A stretch of 64,000 bases of DNA from Prosapia bicincta (lineage: Eukaryota; Arthropoda; Insecta; Hemiptera; Cercopidae). How positions within the stretch are numbered: position 1 is the first letter of the stretch; every line of letters starts with the position of its first letter. The position numbers were made by a program, and so were the translations under genes. The notes below the pieces were generated by a model. That model saw only the letters and a list, made by a program, of their open reading frames with translations. It ran no database searches and was not told where the DNA came from. Of this stretch, positions 34,866 through 47,890 are shown piece by piece. The stretch spans positions 8,783,156 to 8,847,155 of the forward strand of contig JBAIZL010000006.1 of assembly GCA_036971475.1 (NCBI GenBank), read 5' to 3'.

Positions 34866-36888
34866 CATTATGTATTCCCAGTTGGTATTATTAATCTATT
34901 ACTTTTCACTGTAAGAGAACATGTATATTCTATTCAACTAGTGTTCATCAGGCCTAAACTTTCCGCTGCCCAGATGCAACTGTAATTGTGCCTACATTCC
35001 GACAGATTCACAGAAATACGTTACTATTCATCTCGGCGTGTTATGAATACAAAATTTCTGTGAACCAGCCTGGCAGTAACTTAACGGCAGGTGGAGCCAA
35101 ACTCTGAATTGTAGCCGAATGTAATACATTTCCGTTGATCGTTTTAACATTGCGAGCATACCTTCACTAGTTTTCTCTTTATGTCTTGATTTCAAACTTT
35201 TTTATGCTTTTCTTACAAATTAAGCATTGAAAATACAAAAAATAAAATATAACAAATAACATAACGAAACCACAACGCCTTTGCAAATGATGTGTAACCG
35301 AAACGTTATGAAGTATTTTCCAGTAGCCCCGTAAACACAGTTTCCTGACTAAACGCGACTTCTAACACGAAGCCAGCTTCTCCCTTCTATTTCCCACACT
35401 CCCCACTGTCAAAAACTGTATTTTATTTTCAACTCCGCACATTCCATGAAGCTGTGTCGCTTACAATGCTTTATAAAGGACACAAACGTGGATTTCAGCA
35501 ACGGCATCATATATAACCCAGTAGCAACACAACTTTATATGATTTAAGCTGTAACCGTAACACCTCTCGTAATGGAAAACAGTGTTTCATTGTTGCCAAC
35601 CAAAAAATCTTTAATATCCGTTCTATTAAAGTTGTTTGTTGTAATCAACTTGAATTCACTGATTAAACTCTAATTAAATAATACTTAACTAAGTGGATAC
35701 GGTACATACATCAGCTAGTGGTACATAAAATGTGGTTTATGAGCTGATTATTACTATTATAATATAATAAATTACTGTAATAATGCCTATATTTTACCTG
35801 CATATTACTTTCACGGTTTTTCGCAAAATTACAGTTGTGTAAGTTGTTAGGTTATTACATGAGCTTTATAATTACAATGCCACTTAGTCTAAATAACTAT
35901 TTCATAATTTGCTACTATTTTTACACACAGCATTTATAAAATCATCCAACCACCGTTCTAGGCAGATCTAGGAATACCTACTGAGCTCTAATTGCAAATC
36001 CATTTACGCCTAACACGCGCAGTCACTGTCTATCACTCTGTCACTAAGGCTTTAGTCATTATTACATTGCAAACACTGGTCCCCTTCTCCTTTAACAAAG
36101 GTTTGTTGGCGATTTCCCGCTTCTGATAATTTCTATCCGCTTTTCTTCCAGAAAGTTATAGGCATATCTACGAGAAAATCTGTTGTGTCCACTCAATCGT
36201 GAAAAGACTGTAAACATGTCCGACCCGTGTGCCATAAATCATGGCTGAGGTCATTCATGTTGCAATATTTATAATATGATATCATATTGCCGAATAAATT
36301 TACAATTTTAATTGCAGGTAAAACTATTATACAACTTCTAGACAACAATATCTTTTTGCAAGAGCCTGATCATCCAAATATTTTGTGGGTAAAATAAAAC
36401 CAGTTCGTTTTGTCAGAGTTAAATGAGAAATTTCATTGTGAAAAGTGTTTATTAAAAATACTCTTACGAAAAATATATATATTTACTAAGACTTTCATCA
36501 AATTTATTTCAATTAAAACCGTGATACACCTTTCCTGATAAAAAAACATATTTTACTGAACTCGCCATTCATCTTGAAAATGAATGTGTGTCAATGGGTC
36601 TAATTATTTTGTAGCTTCGAGTAAATAGTACTGTGTGTTTATTTAATATATGGACTTTGCACCTGTAGGCCTAAATGTTTCTTACTGCACTAATTTTCGA
36701 TCTTCTTTTGGTTTCCTCTTTTAACTTAATATTTATTGACTTCCAGAAATATTTGTACACGGTATTTTCTTGAATTTTAAAATAACGTAATGGTAAATTA
36801 ATGTTGACATTACATATAATTAATATGTATTGAATTAAATTCTGTTTGTTTCAATTATTATATCGGAACAGGTTATGGTTGTTTATGA
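33840..36888. other. No recognised gene; one (CA)n(TA)n tract
   Basis: AT-rich DNA. (CA)n(TA)n at 34791-34862. GC-richer stretches at 34930-35110 and 35330-35480 have no recognised homology. A segment at 35640-35700 (CTTGAATTCACTGATTAAAC, TACTTAACTAAGTGGATAC) matches the left flank of the 66-bp satellite at 62.87 kb, so it is a solo end of that element. Confidence 0.45.
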
Positions 36889-36904
36889 ATATATATATAT
36901 ATAT

Positions 36905-37150
36905 ATTATGAATAGTTACTATCTGGAGTACATCCGTTCATTCTGTCCCTAGAATCTCATCCAGCATTGACGAGGTGAACCCAACAAGAGTTGACTCGCT
37001 CTTCAACTGTTGTTGGGTTCACCTCGTCAATGCTGGATGAGGTTCTAGCGAAACATCGGAACTGCGAATTCATGCACTACAGAAAGAACGGATGTACTCC
37101 AGATATTAACTAGTCATCATATTTTTCCATCCGTGAAGGAATATGTATCA

Positions 37151-37155
<5 letters not shown>
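36905..37155. mobile_element. Inverted pair of PLE terminal repeats, family E
   Basis: The left copy reads on the minus strand (GGAGTACATCCGTTCATTCT on plus) and the right copy on the plus strand. They meet near 36990 in CAACAAGAGTTGACTCGC. Each matches the terminal repeat of the PLE at 41.4 kb. Flanked by (TA)n (36889-36906 and 37155-37208). Head-to-head terminal repeats are typical of PLE insertions. Confidence 0.7.
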
Positions 37156-37209
<54 letters not shown>

Positions 37210-37211
<2 letters not shown>

Positions 37212-37359
37212 TATTTATATATTTTCGTTGATAAAAAGTACTAACATCATCAAGAAAGAATAATACAATAATGAATCAAAATCAAGATTGAATAAAAATT
37301 CATAAATAACTCTTGTATTTGAATAACCTCAGTTGTTTTTTATTATTATACAAGAAAAC

Positions 37360-37418
<59 letters not shown>
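37210..37418 (-). mobile_element. Family A element, decayed, with (TA)n
   Basis: A minus-strand arm near 37225-37255 has UUGAUGA (C3 to U) and helix II GUUAGUA/UAUCAAC, and helix III is lost. The end ACAAGAAAACATATTATATA is followed by (TA)n at 37365-37418. Confidence 0.5.
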
Positions 37419-39289
<1,871 letters not shown>

Positions 39290-39858
39290 ATTTTTATTTT
39301 CAATGTATGGTGTTGAACTATTACTTTTGTTTGTTACTATTTATACGTTTTTTTCGTCGCTTGTATTGAGCTTTAGTTTCTTTCCGCTTTCCTTTCACAC
39401 TGTCCTTGTGTGAAGTAAGGTTTGATAACATTAATCCTGTTTGTTTATTTTATCATTTTCATTCATTCTTAATTCTAGAGCATTATTAATGGTATTGAGT
39501 GGTAACCATGGCAACAATTTAAGGATGTTTTGACGGCAACCAGATGAGGGGAAAAGAAAAATTCACATACATCTTTGAGAAGTACATTTCTAACAATGGA
39601 AAGGTTGCCTCAGTGCCAAATCGCTGGACATCGAACAGAAGATACTCCGTTCGAATCCGACCAAGACCCTCTAATTTTTATAATTTAATTATTGAATAAA
39701 TATTTGAAAAAACTGTATTAAAATCAATTGTCATCCACTATAGGGTAAAAACAAATGTATTTAAACTTGATTAAAGGAATACAAACGTATTTTATAAGGT
39801 AATGAAAGTTTGCACAATATATATATCAAGAGAGTGTGAAGTAATAGAAGGAATTGAA
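39290..39858 (+). mobile_element. SINE-like repeat, type 2
   Basis: Best-preserved plus-strand copy: TTTTTTTCGTCGCTTGTATT, GGTAACCATGGCAACAATTT, TCTTTGAGAAG, a tRNA-like region (GTTGCCTCAGTGCC near 39604 and CCGTTCGAATCCGA near 39648), then the shared hairpin module and the tip AGTAATAGAAGGAATTGAA. Confidence 0.65.
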
Positions 39859-40030
39859 CAATTATTAATCCGTGCTACAAATATTCACACAGCCTTCATG
39901 CACATTGTACCAGCATCAGAGGTTACAAACTGAATATGTTTATAACCTTATCTTGATGAAAACTGTGTCGGCGAAATGTTCATAAAGGTTGTGTAAATAT
40001 GTGTAACAAATATTTATAATTGTTTAATAA
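39859..40030. mobile_element. Decayed palindromic element (family B-like)
   Basis: Inverted arms (CACACAGCCTTCATGCAC and a mirrored CGAAATGTTCATAAAGGTTGTG). The plus arm retains GGCGAAATGTTCAT, a mutated helix III, and AACCTT/AAGGTT near stem I. It directly follows the SINE-like tip. Confidence 0.5.
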
Positions 40031-40459
40031 TTAAGTTCCTAGTTACATTTAATATGTGTTATCAATTCTATTAAGTAATAGATACAAATTACTCTATATT
40101 ATGTTTTTAATAACAATTTTACATAGTATAAATTCTGTTAATTTTTTAATAATAATTATGTTACGTTTATTGTATCAATATTAATTATCTATTGCAGTTA
40201 ATATAATAATAAATAATAGGAATAGTTGCGTGAAATATTTTATAATAAACCTTTCATACAAAGAAAATATCAACAGCTTTGAGGATTTTATGAACACAAC
40301 GCAATTAATAAAAGGTTAAGACGGAATAGACTTTGGTTGTGGCAGTCTGATGATAACCTCAGTTTTAGAGATATCGAGTAAAAGCTGTAATGTCGTTCTT
40401 ATTTTCATTACAGCAAAGGGTTTGTCTAGTTTATTTGTTCAAGATTCAATTTCAATTCT

Positions 40460-41290
40460 GTTCAAAATGTTTTATCAGTTCAACTTGATAAGTTCCTGAA
40501 CTCTCGCCACTCCAGGATATTTTTCACTTTGGAACTACTTGCCGTTTCTGGACGTCTTAGTTAGGAAGGGTCAGAATGGTTGTGATCACCATTCGGTCTA
40601 TAGAAAACCGACTCATACAAATAGATATCTTAACACTGTCACATCCTCACTCATCTCAGATCCAGGCGGTCGCTGACACGCTCTTCTCTCGGTCTCACAA
40701 GTTAACAGACAACGATTCGAGGGACCAGGAACTTATTACTATGAGAGAGGTGCTTAGAAGCAATGGCTATAAGGATTATGCCATTGATAAAGCGTTACAC
40801 CGCCAAAGTGTCCTTCCGGCTGACGTAGACGAGAGGGGAACTGAGAAAACTGGTACTATTTATTGCCACTGATAGGATTGGCAGACTCTTTAGGAGGCAT
40901 GGTATACGTTCTATAAACCTAACTTCACCACCGACAAGGTTCTTTGTAACACCAAAGATAAGATATTTTTTTAAAACCATGGCGCTTAATAACGTTCGTT
41001 TCTTGTGGAGTCTGTAAGAAATCGTACATTGGCCAAACGAACTGACATATCTCCGCTAGGCTTGAGGAGCACAAACTTAGTTTTAAAAACAAGCAGAAAA
41101 CGTCGGCTCTGTACAGGCACCACTGCGATACAGGGCATACCATTGATTTCCAATCTTGCCGACAGATCAAGTGAAAACCTACAGGACTAGAATTATTCGT
41201 GAGGCTGCCGAAATATAGAAGCAAGGGAGTCTTAACAAACGAGATGAATACTTTGAATTCGCCCGCAGTGTGGAAATGTGTCATTGACAG
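40460..41290 (+). pseudogene. Penelope-like element C-terminus with GIY-YIG remnant
   Basis: Frames on the plus strand give, in order: QLDKFLNSRHSRIFFTLE near 40480; LPFLDVLVRKGQNG near 40540-40580 and SVYRKPTHTNRYLN near 40590-40640. These are the reverse transcriptase end and thumb landmarks of PLEs. Next come SSQIQAVADTLFSRSHKL, a linker, RIGRLFRRHGIRSINLTSPP near 40880, and a GIY-YIG endonuclease trace: a decayed YIGQT region near 41020, then LEEHKLSFKNKQKTSALYRHH (one frame away) near 41065-41125. AAEI and NKRDEYFEF-like residues follow near 41205-41260. Several frameshifts and stops are present. The 5' part is missing. Host role none; the ancestor encoded target-primed reverse transcription. 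Confidence 0.8.
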
Positions 41291-41339
41291 ATTTTATTGG
41301 CAGAAAGGTGAACAAAAGGAACTGAATGTGAGTAATTGT

Positions 41340-41570
41340 TTGGCTCAGGTGTGTGTGGATTGACGTCAATGGGCGGGGCTTGATTCCTATATACTCCATA
41401 TAAATATGAGCAGAGTTGTCTGCGCTCTTCACTCGCTCTTTAACTGTTGTTGAGTTCAACTCGTCAATGCTAGATGAGATTTTAAGCATTGCAGAATGAA
41501 TGGATGTACTCCAGATAATAACTATTCATCATATTTTTCCATCCATGAAGGAATACGTATCAGCATATAT
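41340..41570 (+). mobile_element. PLE terminal repeat, family E, with promoter motifs
   Basis: Directly follows the coding remnant. Contains the promoter motifs listed at 41361-41406, then CTCTTTAACTGTTGTTGAGT, CTCGTCAATGCTAGATGAG and CATCCATGAAGGAATACG. The latter part matches 7.8 and 37.0 kb. It ends in a short (TA) tract. Confidence 0.7.
41361..41406 (+). promoter_or_regulatory. Candidate pol II promoter of the PLE terminal repeat
   Basis: TGACGTCA (41361-41368, full CRE palindrome), GGGCGGGGC (41371-41379, GC box) and TATAAATA (41399-41406) lie in the order and spacing of a compact TATA promoter. Transcription would start about 25-30 bp further on and run into the terminal repeat. Inferred from motifs only. 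Confidence 0.5.
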
Positions 41571-41599
41571 ATATGCATACGGAACTATTACAGCTAACA

Positions 41600-42150
41600 C
41601 CGCCTCACCGTCCCCAATTTCTATTTTCTTCTGTCAAAAGTTAAGACCTCTTCTAAGTTCCTTACAGCCATTGCTTCGTCGATTCCAACACGCCAACTTC
41701 TCCGTGGCCGTCCTCTTTTTCTTTTCTCAAGAGGTATCCACTCTAGTACCTTTCGGGACCACCTCCCTTCTGGCATCCTCTCTACATGTCCTAACCATAC
41801 TAATTGTTTCTATTTTTTCCATTATAATTGTATCCATTTCTATTTCGTTACATTTTTTTTCATTTCTGACCCTTTCAAGTCTCGATTCACTGCACCCTCG
41901 TCTATTTCGTCCGTCATTACATTACTATTATTAGCTTTATATATTACCTCTGGACCGTAGAGTGTAACGGTCTGGACACTACTTTTATAAATGCGGATCT
42001 TTGTTTCTCTCGAGATTGCCTCTTGCAAGAGAATAGAGTTTAAGGTTCGCGTCACTGCTATTCCCTTGTTTATTCTTTGTCTGATTCCATCCTCACTATC
42101 ACCTTTCTTATTAAGATCGCCCCAAGGTATTTACATGTTTGTACCCCCAT
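41600..42150 (-). pseudogene. Non-LTR retrotransposon reverse transcriptase, C-terminal remnant
   Basis: Minus-strand reading with two frameshifts: TCKYLGAIL near 42120-42145, NKKGDSEDGIRQRINKG near 42065-42110, then TRTLNSILLQEAISRETKIR, SVQTVTLYGPEV near 41950, MVRTCREDARREVVPKGTR near 41750-41800 and RTATEKLACWNRRSNGCKEL near 41660-41720. These are the thumb and C-terminal landmarks (YLG, KIRIYKS..., LYG.E, W..H..R, P..RPR..W) of LINE reverse transcriptases of the kind common in arthropods. It lies tail-on to the PLE terminal repeat. The 5' part is missing. Confidence 0.75.
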
Positions 42151-42159
42151 TTATTTTCC

Positions 42160-45100
42160 CATTTACATTTAATATATACTATAATGTCTATCTCAGTTTA
42201 TTATTATCATTATCTGTGTTCCACTGTACATATAAATAACCCGTACTTGAACAGTTACCTTCGATAGAATCACTCGCTGTTTGAAAGCAAAGTGGAAAAG
42301 GCTTTATTTATGTAAAGTGTAAAGTCAACGTTTTTAGCTGTACTTTATTCCCTGTTTAAATGCAAAAGGTTGAAATTTAAAAGTAGAAATAATACCTTAA
42401 CAAAGAAAAATATGAAATTAAATTCTGATACATAAGTAATTTATTCCAGCCACTACGACAAGGGCTAAATACAGAAAGGGAAGGGGTGACAAGGGACGTT
42501 AGCTATTTTCTTCAGGTCTAAGGGTCGGATGTTACAAACGGGGCCATTAATTTCACCCTTCTTTGCAGCACTCGGATTTGAACGGATTTCCTCACGGTTG
42601 AAATAGAAACTCTTAAACTCGTGTTTAAATTATCATAAAACCAGTTTTTCATACGAAAAAGCAAAATTCGTTTTTCTTTCTAAACAAATTTAAGATTAAG
42701 TTTGCTTCCCTGCCATACTCTGAGCCATAAAGCTAATGGTTTTTTTTTTAAATATGTATTATGTTATTTAATAAAAACACTTTATACCAATGAAACTGAT
42801 TTAGTTATAACAATGAAAATAATAAAATTTTAACAACGAAACAAATATAATTAGAACAATGAAACAAATGTAACTATAATAATGGAACTAATATTATTAT
42901 GACAATGACACCAATATTTTATCATTCATTTTTATGATGATACATTAACTAGTTCGAATTTAATAATTGAATTTTCTTTTTTAATTCATTAGTATAAATG
43001 ACAATAATAAAATATTCCAGAAATAATTATTCATTGAAATCAACTCGTACTGTTTTTATAAATAATACCAGTTCCGAGTTTATTTCCCAATGTACAATTT
43101 TCAGAAAGGATGGAGCAGCATACACGTAGTGTTTGCGGATAAATAGAAGTGCTTCTTGAAGGATATCCTTATATACCGCATCTGTGACGTATCACGTATC
43201 CTGAGATGTACGTCGACTTTCATATTTATTGAATTAAGCTCCTTTATAAACATAATCCGTAGCGCAAAGAATATATATTCATGTGACGTCTAAAGATTAT
43301 AATATCTTTTATATTCACGACAAGAATTTAATTTCTACGGCACTTCTTTATTACATCAAGGACTACAAATTTTGTTTTTCAAAATTAACTTTGTCTTGGT
43401 ATCATGTAATAGAAGTTGTGTAAGCGAATTTTCCCTGGAGTAAACATAAATGAAAATAACGCTGCTAAGCCCGTCATCAATAACTATTTCTACTTACTTT
43501 TCAAATAACATATTATTTTATAGGTTTTTATAATTAGTGTTCACAATATTTGTAGCAGTTTAATTAAAATTAAAAAGGTACTCAACATCATAACTGAAAG
43601 AGCCAATAAAATAATGTAGAATCGCTTGCTTCAAGTCTAACATAAAAACTAGAGCTGCTATGTTTCTGAGTTTGCGAGGCCATCGTTCAAATAGTGACAT
43701 TGGCGTGAAATGCCTTTATAATTTTAAAATACAACTGTAGTATCTTTGTACAATTTATAATCTATTTTTAACAATGAAGCATTATACAATTCGTATTTTC
43801 ACTCTGTTAATGGATATTTTTCACGAGCTTTTAAATAACACCCACAAAGGGTTTATAAAAACCTTGAGTATAGACCAAACATTCTAGACCTAATTTATTA
43901 CAACTCTATAAATTGCAAAAGGCATGTCAGTTCTAGTGTTTTTCATTGCAAGAGGTCAACATATTTTTCAAACGGTTGAATTTTAACTATTACCTTTAGG
44001 GTTTGTTCATGACAAATATTATCTTTCATTTTATTCTTACTGATTGTGCTGTTTCGACAGAAGCTGAAGTATTTTAATAAAAAATGCTTTAGTTAACTTG
44101 AATAGACTACTTTTAGCGGAAATTTGGAAAACTCCTAGAGACGTTCAAACGCAGCGAAATACTGCAAATAAATTTAAAAAATCAGGCTTTGAAGTTGGAA
44201 TTCGACAATTGAAAAAAAATAGTTTTTTGGTAATTTAAGAACAAAAATATTTTCCATATTTCAGTAAAATTATTCATAATTCAAAAATGATATTTTATTT
44301 AAAAACTTAACAAATTTATAGTACATATTTTTAAGCTAATATTATCAAAATTACTGTATATCCCTATAAAATCAAAGAATGTATTTGAGTGGTGGATTTC
44401 AAACATGTAGTTTCAAACAGTTCAAACCCAACCTAAAGACAACATGAAACTTGATAGTTGCCAAAAATGGTACAAAGTATGCAGGCATAGGCATAATCGC
44501 TAAGAACTCACTAAAATGATTCCATTCGTTCAACAGGTGGTAAATGAAACTTTGGTTCTCTTTTCATTAAAAATTAAATGTTTTGAACGCGATGCAGTAT
44601 AAAATCCCTTGAAACAACCCCGTGAATAATATACGTGGGAAACTAAATGTGTCTTTAACACTACTAGTACATGAATAATATAGTTTGAAAGATAAGTGTG
44701 CAATGTCGTATTCATATGGTAAATGTGAGTCAAACCTAATTATATTCTAACATTAGAAGTTTGTAGTTTTATTCTCTTGCGCAGATCACTTGAAACCGAC
44801 CTGATACTACGCAAGTAAACTTGTAAGTTAACTTGTTATTGATCGACGCGTCTCTGCTAAAAGTTTCAATTTAGCAGAATCTTCGTGAAACTGAAGACTG
44901 AGGATACCGTATGAACATTGAAAGTCAATACTTCCGCAAGACCTCTGAACCTCTGCTAGCGAGATCTTTGCTATTTCGTTGTATGATTTCCTTTTGGGGA
45001 AATGAGAAACAATAAAATTGTTAACTGTTGCCTCTTCCTTCGAGACAACAGTTTTCTTTGGGTAATCCCAGTGCCCTATCTTATTATTTAGTTTTTTCTT

Positions 45101-45339
45101 TAGTATGTCTAATGAACCATATGCACCCTATTAACGCTGTAATACATGTCAATGATTCTGTCACGACAATTATGGATTAGAAATATTCCACTTCCAATTC
45201 AAGGACGTAAAATAATATTTTACTACAAAATACAGTACGCGCTAAGATAAACAGTACTGAAATTGAATCAGCTGTAGTATTACCGATATAGGGTCATTCT
45301 TTGTCGTTTTATATGAGACCTCAGAAGATTTTGTTGTGG
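42160..45339. other. No recognised gene
   Basis: About 3.2 kb of AT-rich DNA without repeats shared with the rest of the window. A short run of similar phrases (AACAATGAAAC-type) occurs at 42790-42930. Open frames are short. Confidence 0.45.
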
Positions 45340-45690
45340 GCGAAACCTGCCTTTTTGTTTACAATGGTTCCTGCATGATGGCGTAGCCAACCACACTGCC
45401 TTATACTGCATTGCTTTCCTTCAAGAAATGTTCGACAACGGCCTCATCTTCCTTAGAACAAACTTTCCTTACCCAGCCCACTCCCTGGATCTTACACCAC
45501 ATGACGCCTGGGGAATGAAGGAGAAGATTTTCCATGATAACTCACCAATCACCATCCTCCAACTACAAGAAAAAATAACCATTTGTATAACGAGTATGAA
45601 ACAACCAAATTATGCAGAACCCACAAGAACAGTACACTACAAATTGAACGGAGGTCATATAGAAGATATTTATACCCGAGTCTGTTTTAT
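45340..45690 (+). pseudogene. Tc1/IS630-like transposase, C-terminal remnant
   Basis: Combined frames give DGVANHTA near 45376-45400, around the second catalytic Asp. Then FLQEMFDNGLIFLRTNFPYP-like sequence with PAHSLDLTPHDAWGMKEKIF at 45473-45533 follows, corresponding to the P-RSPDLTP-D-F-LWG-K signature of these transposases. Next are ILQLQEKITICI and YKLNGGHIEDI near 45640-45670. The DD-E/D third acidic residue falls at the DLTPHD motif. The N-terminal half is absent, stops interrupt the start, and no terminal repeats were found. Identification is by motif. Confidence 0.7.
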
Positions 45691-45867
45691 CTTTTTTTTA
45701 CTTGTATGTGTTTGTAATACCATGTAAATAAAGTAAACAAGTATTTCAGGACTGTTTATTTTTGCGCATATGGTATTAAAACCTGTTTTAATAACAATCG
45801 AATTTTACAAAATTTAAGAATCTATAATTAATAATATGGATATTATCGATATATACGATACTATTTC

Positions 45868-45872
<5 letters not shown>

Positions 45873-45924
<52 letters not shown>
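45873..45924. repeat. (TA)n microsatellite
   Basis: About 50 bp of TA dinucleotides at the left border of the palindromic element. Confidence 0.95.
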
Positions 45925-45927
<3 letters not shown>

Positions 45928-45976
45928 GATTAAATAATATACACTAATACAGGAATATTTAATTTATTGAATAATA

Positions 45977-46023
45977 AACTCAAAGCTTTTCGTTGGTTTA
46001 CATTACCAACATCCTCAGGAGTT
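45977..46023 (-). ncRNA. Hammerhead ribozyme motif, type I, family A
   Basis: Minus strand: stem I AACUC/GAGUU, core CUGAGGA, extra U, helix II GUUGGU/ACCAAC, GAA, palindromic helix III AAGCUU, U before the cleavage point. All core bases are intact. Confidence 0.8.
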
Positions 46024-46070
46024 ACAATACTAAGAATAGAGTAAGAATAGAATAAGATTCTTACTATTGT

Positions 46071-46117
46071 AACTCCTGAAGATGTTGGTAATGTAAACCA
46101 ACGAAAAGCTTTGAGTT
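46071..46117 (+). ncRNA. Hammerhead ribozyme motif, type I, family A
   Basis: Stem I AACUC/GAGUU (46071-46075 with 46113-46117), core CUGAAGA (46076-46082), extra U, helix II GUUGGU/ACCAAC (46084-46089 with 46097-46102), GAA 46103-46105, helix III AAGCUU 46106-46111, U 46112. Position 7 differs from the other arm (A versus G), as the hammerhead consensus permits. Confidence 0.8.
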
Positions 46118-46197
46118 TATTATTCAATAAATTAAATATTCCTGTATTAGTGTATATTATTTAATCTTAAAAATATTCTAACAGGAAAACACATTTG

Positions 46198-46200
<3 letters not shown>

Positions 46201-46252
<52 letters not shown>

Positions 46253-46290
46253 TTATTTATTTATTTATATATTTATTTATTTATATATAC
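46201..46290. repeat. (TA)n and (TTTA)n microsatellite
   Basis: TA dinucleotides then TTTA units at the right border of the palindromic element. Confidence 0.95.
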
Positions 46291-47680
46291 ACGAGTGTAT
46301 TTAAAATTATTTAATTATAACTGTTTCATTGCTATTTATTTTGCTATATGTTCGGTATATATTCTTCTATAACTTCTGTTATTTTTGTAACCAATTGTGA
46401 TATAAAAAAGAGACCACAAGCACTAGCACCATGGGTATAACCTCATGCCTTGGTTTCAAGTTTACTTTCTGCCACCTCGACGACCACTCAGACCACATAA
46501 TCATAGCCGCCACAACATAGACAGTGAAATCGCTACAGACATGTCCTAAAATACCAGTTGTTACATAAAGTGTGTATGAAGTTGATTTACTCGGTAACAT
46601 TTCTCAACCGATACATCTATATTATGAACAATCTATCCATTTTCCACCGCTCTTGCGTTCCACTCTCTTGATGACGTTTTATTTTAGCCCAAACTTTAGC
46701 TACTAGCTACCTCTTTGTCGATAAGAGTTTCAGATACAGAGCCAACAAAGCTCTATCGATATAGGCCACGCCTCTATATAACTGTTCTTTTCCCAACGCT
46801 CCTGCACAAATAACGGTACTATTTAAAGAAACTCATATAACAACTTTAAGAAACCTATAACAACCCTTTACAATTTCGTAACCATTTCATAGCTTTTAAA
46901 ACAACAGTTTCTACAAAAGGCATTAAATTATATAATTATTTATTTTCACCCCTAAATAGTCTTAATAAACGCAAACTCTTCCCTTTCAATCACTAACTTT
47001 CTTAACTGAACGTGATGGTTTTGGTTTCTCGTGATGATCTTTTAAACTTGCACTAATAACAAACATTTCCACCCCAAATGTTTACAATACAATCCAATAC
47101 TTGGTTCGGAAATGTATCTATATTTATTTACAAGTACTCCCCATATTATATTCTAAGGCTAAAAAGGGTTTAATATAAAAAGACTGAAAAGAATTTTTCT
47201 ATTATTAAAAACAAAGACATATACAAAAGTAAATCAATTTGCAAGGCGTAGATTCAAATTATAAAATAATATTTATAGGATAAAATATGTACATTATAAA
47301 GGTAAATAAAATGCTTTCTCGCATCGTAAACCAGGTTCTGCATTGTAAACTAAGTCACCACGTGTTTTAAATATTTAATAAAGCAGCACTTCCTTCCTAC
47401 TAAGAACAAATAATTCCAAAAATCCTTTGAAGAAATCATAAATATTTATAAGTCCTTTAAAATTATAAATGCTTTAAACATATAAGTTGTACTTTAAAGT
47501 AAAAGACTGGCCCAAGACGTTATGCACCCTTGCCACATTCCTCACCCTTTGAATTTCTTGTTACAAAGAACTTTTACAGAAGCTTATAAAATTCATACTA
47601 AATAAATTAAATTTTACTGCTCGGAAAGCAATGAATGAAAACAAATTAAGTTTTAATATACACATCTTCATTTCTGTTAA
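46291..47680. other. No recognised gene
   Basis: AT-rich DNA with short open frames only. A GC-richer patch at 46420-46520 is unassigned. Confidence 0.45.
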
Positions 47681-47890
47681 GAATATTGCTATATATTTGA
47701 GTACAGTTTTCTGCCTTTCATAACGTTACAATATTTTCCTCTGTTGACGCGTTTCGGAATGACTCCTTTTTCAAAACATAAATCATACTACTTTTACGAG
47801 AGTACGACTTAAGTTTTGAAAATGGAGTCACCATAACGCGACAACAGGGGAAATGTCGTAACGTTGGGAAAAGTAAAAAACTCTACTCAA
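47681..47890. mobile_element. Palindromic element, family D
   Basis: Inverted arms: CTCTGTTGACGCGTTTCGGA with GACTCCTTTTTCAAAAC at the left, mirrored at 47813-47858. Helix III here is ACGCGU instead of AAGCUU. A related core builds the satellite at 62.9 kb. Confidence 0.6.
47742..47778 (-). ncRNA. Decayed hammerhead-type motif, family D
   Basis: Minus strand: stem I UGUU/AACA, core UUGAAAA (C3 to U and G8 to A), one extra base, helix II GGAG/UUCC, GAA, palindromic helix III ACGCGU, C before the cleavage point. The layout is kept, but two invariant core bases are changed. Confidence 0.45.

Larger units (their letters stand above)
45925..46200. mobile_element. Near-perfect palindromic family A element
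   Basis: Arms of about 115 bp: TTAAGATTAAATAATATACA at the left is mirrored at 46150-46170. A short unique spacer lies near 46030-46060. Both arms carry complete ribozyme motifs. The left tip is shared with 10.24 kb. (TA)n borders both sides. Confidence 0.8.

Noticed and set aside
35270..35330. Additional hammerhead motif near AACCGAAACGTTATG
   Set aside because: GAA-ACGU-U is present, but CUGANGA and a paired helix II are not, and stem I does not close.
41355..41385. Viral promoter similarity of the TGACGTCAATGGGCGGGG segment
   Set aside because: CRE plus GC-box combinations are common. The position in a PLE terminal repeat explains it without any virus.
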